NCBI GenBank assembly: GCA_947471745.1
Contig: CANJKZ010000092.1
Location: forward strand, 1,860,001-1,924,000
Direction of reading: 5' to 3'
Source: Closterium sp. Naga37s-1
Taxonomy: Eukaryota > Streptophyta > Zygnematophyceae > Desmidiales > Closteriaceae
Length of the DNA stretch: 64,000 nt
Both the position numbers and the translations under genes were made by a program. Every line of letters starts with the position of its first letter. The first letter of the stretch is position 1. The notes under the pieces are model-generated. The model made no database searches, had not been told where the DNA came from, and saw nothing but the letters and a program-made list of their open reading frames with translations. Shown here piece by piece: positions 63,531 to 64,000 of this stretch.

Positions 63531-64000
63531 TTGTAGGGCAGGGTATGGCAAGGAGCGGCAAGGTATGGCAGGGGAGGGGTGAGTTTGGCTGGCCTATGTA
63601 AGGGTATGGGAGGAGATAGAAGGGTACGGCAGAGAATGGCAGCGGATGGATGTGAATGGCATGCGATCGCCACGGGTTGGCGATAGGCGACAGAAAGGAA
63701 GGTTAGCAATGGAAAGGCAGAATGGCTGGGGGCAAAGAGAGGGTATAGGGAAGAGAGAGAGGCGCCATGAGGGGCAGGAAACTGCACTGCGTGCGAAGGT
63801 CAAGGCAGATGAGTTGCAAGTGGTGAGCTGTGGGGTGGAGAGTGCATGTTATGGGAAGATGGGGATGAGGCTGTGGTGGTGGGAAGCTCCTGCGGGGATG
63901 CATGAAGGGGAGATGTGGAGGGGGGACAAAGAGATAGGGTGGCATGACAGAGAGGTGCTGGTAGATGGGGTGAGATAGGGCCTTTTCTAGACGCAGAGGG
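63531..64000. other. G-rich sequence, no gene assigned
   Basis: Purine-rich DNA with decayed GGTATGGCA units up to about 63640 and an open frame at 63646-63978 (MDVNGMRSPRVGDRRQKGRL...) that has no recognisable domain. It may be chance. Confidence 0.3.

Overview
The window is a transposable-element graveyard from a GC-rich eukaryotic nuclear genome. Three things suggest a plant-lineage host, perhaps a streptophyte alga: Ty1/copia elements primed by initiator-Met tRNA (TGGTATCAGAGC-like sites beside the LTRs), LINEs whose C-terminus carries a zf-RVT-like zinc motif, and a transposase gene with GT-AG intron signals. The species cannot be fixed from the sequence. No rRNA, tRNA, CRISPR array or bacterial operon is visible. 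Nearly every long reading frame belongs to a retroelement.

Layout. 1-4190: a plus-strand non-LTR element with reverse transcriptase and a restriction-like endonuclease, broken by three frameshifts and ending in a GA microsatellite. 4953-14945: a minus-strand LINE (poly-A tail, zf-RVT-like end) split by a near-intact 7.35 kb copia element, A1 (7252-14598, 125-bp LTRs, duplication TTTCC). 14946-18830: an unclassified insert, a second LINE fragment and a decayed copia pol. 18840-29052: decayed copia elements of one lineage (C, and a minus-strand partner C'), interrupted by a non-autonomous element (D1) with a 1.46-kb tandem duplication and by a solo LTR (F). 29053-31741: a 5'-truncated LINE. 32473-32819: a 347-bp miniature LTR retrotransposon. 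33113-34590: a 1.48-kb non-autonomous LTR element (D2). 34676-34927: a fold-back repeat. 35207-36101: the 3' end of copia E (minus). 36102-43480: LTR and gag of element F, holding inside its LTR the young 6.48-kb copia G (36178-42660, duplication TGGAC). 44115-46760: C-rich satellite DNA. 47047-50862: a broken, intron-containing DDE-type transposase gene. 51170-52075 and 62407-62623: possible exons of an unidentified host gene. 52321-62355: copia B (444-447-bp LTRs, duplication CTTCC), which contains a large piece of an A-family element (A2). B gag is fused in frame to A2 protease-integrase-reverse transcriptase. 63270-63530: a 30-bp minisatellite.

Relations. The nesting gives an order of events: A1 after its host LINE; G after F; F before the duplication that relates C and E; A2 after B. 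A1 and A2 are one family. D1 and D2 share LTR ends, polypurine tract and leader style with family A and carry no pol, so they may be mobilised by it. B, C and E form another lineage; B and C have an unusual protease motif. G is related to the decayed copia at 16670-18830. Single amber stops in otherwise clean reading frames recur, and one is shown by comparison to be CAG to TAG.
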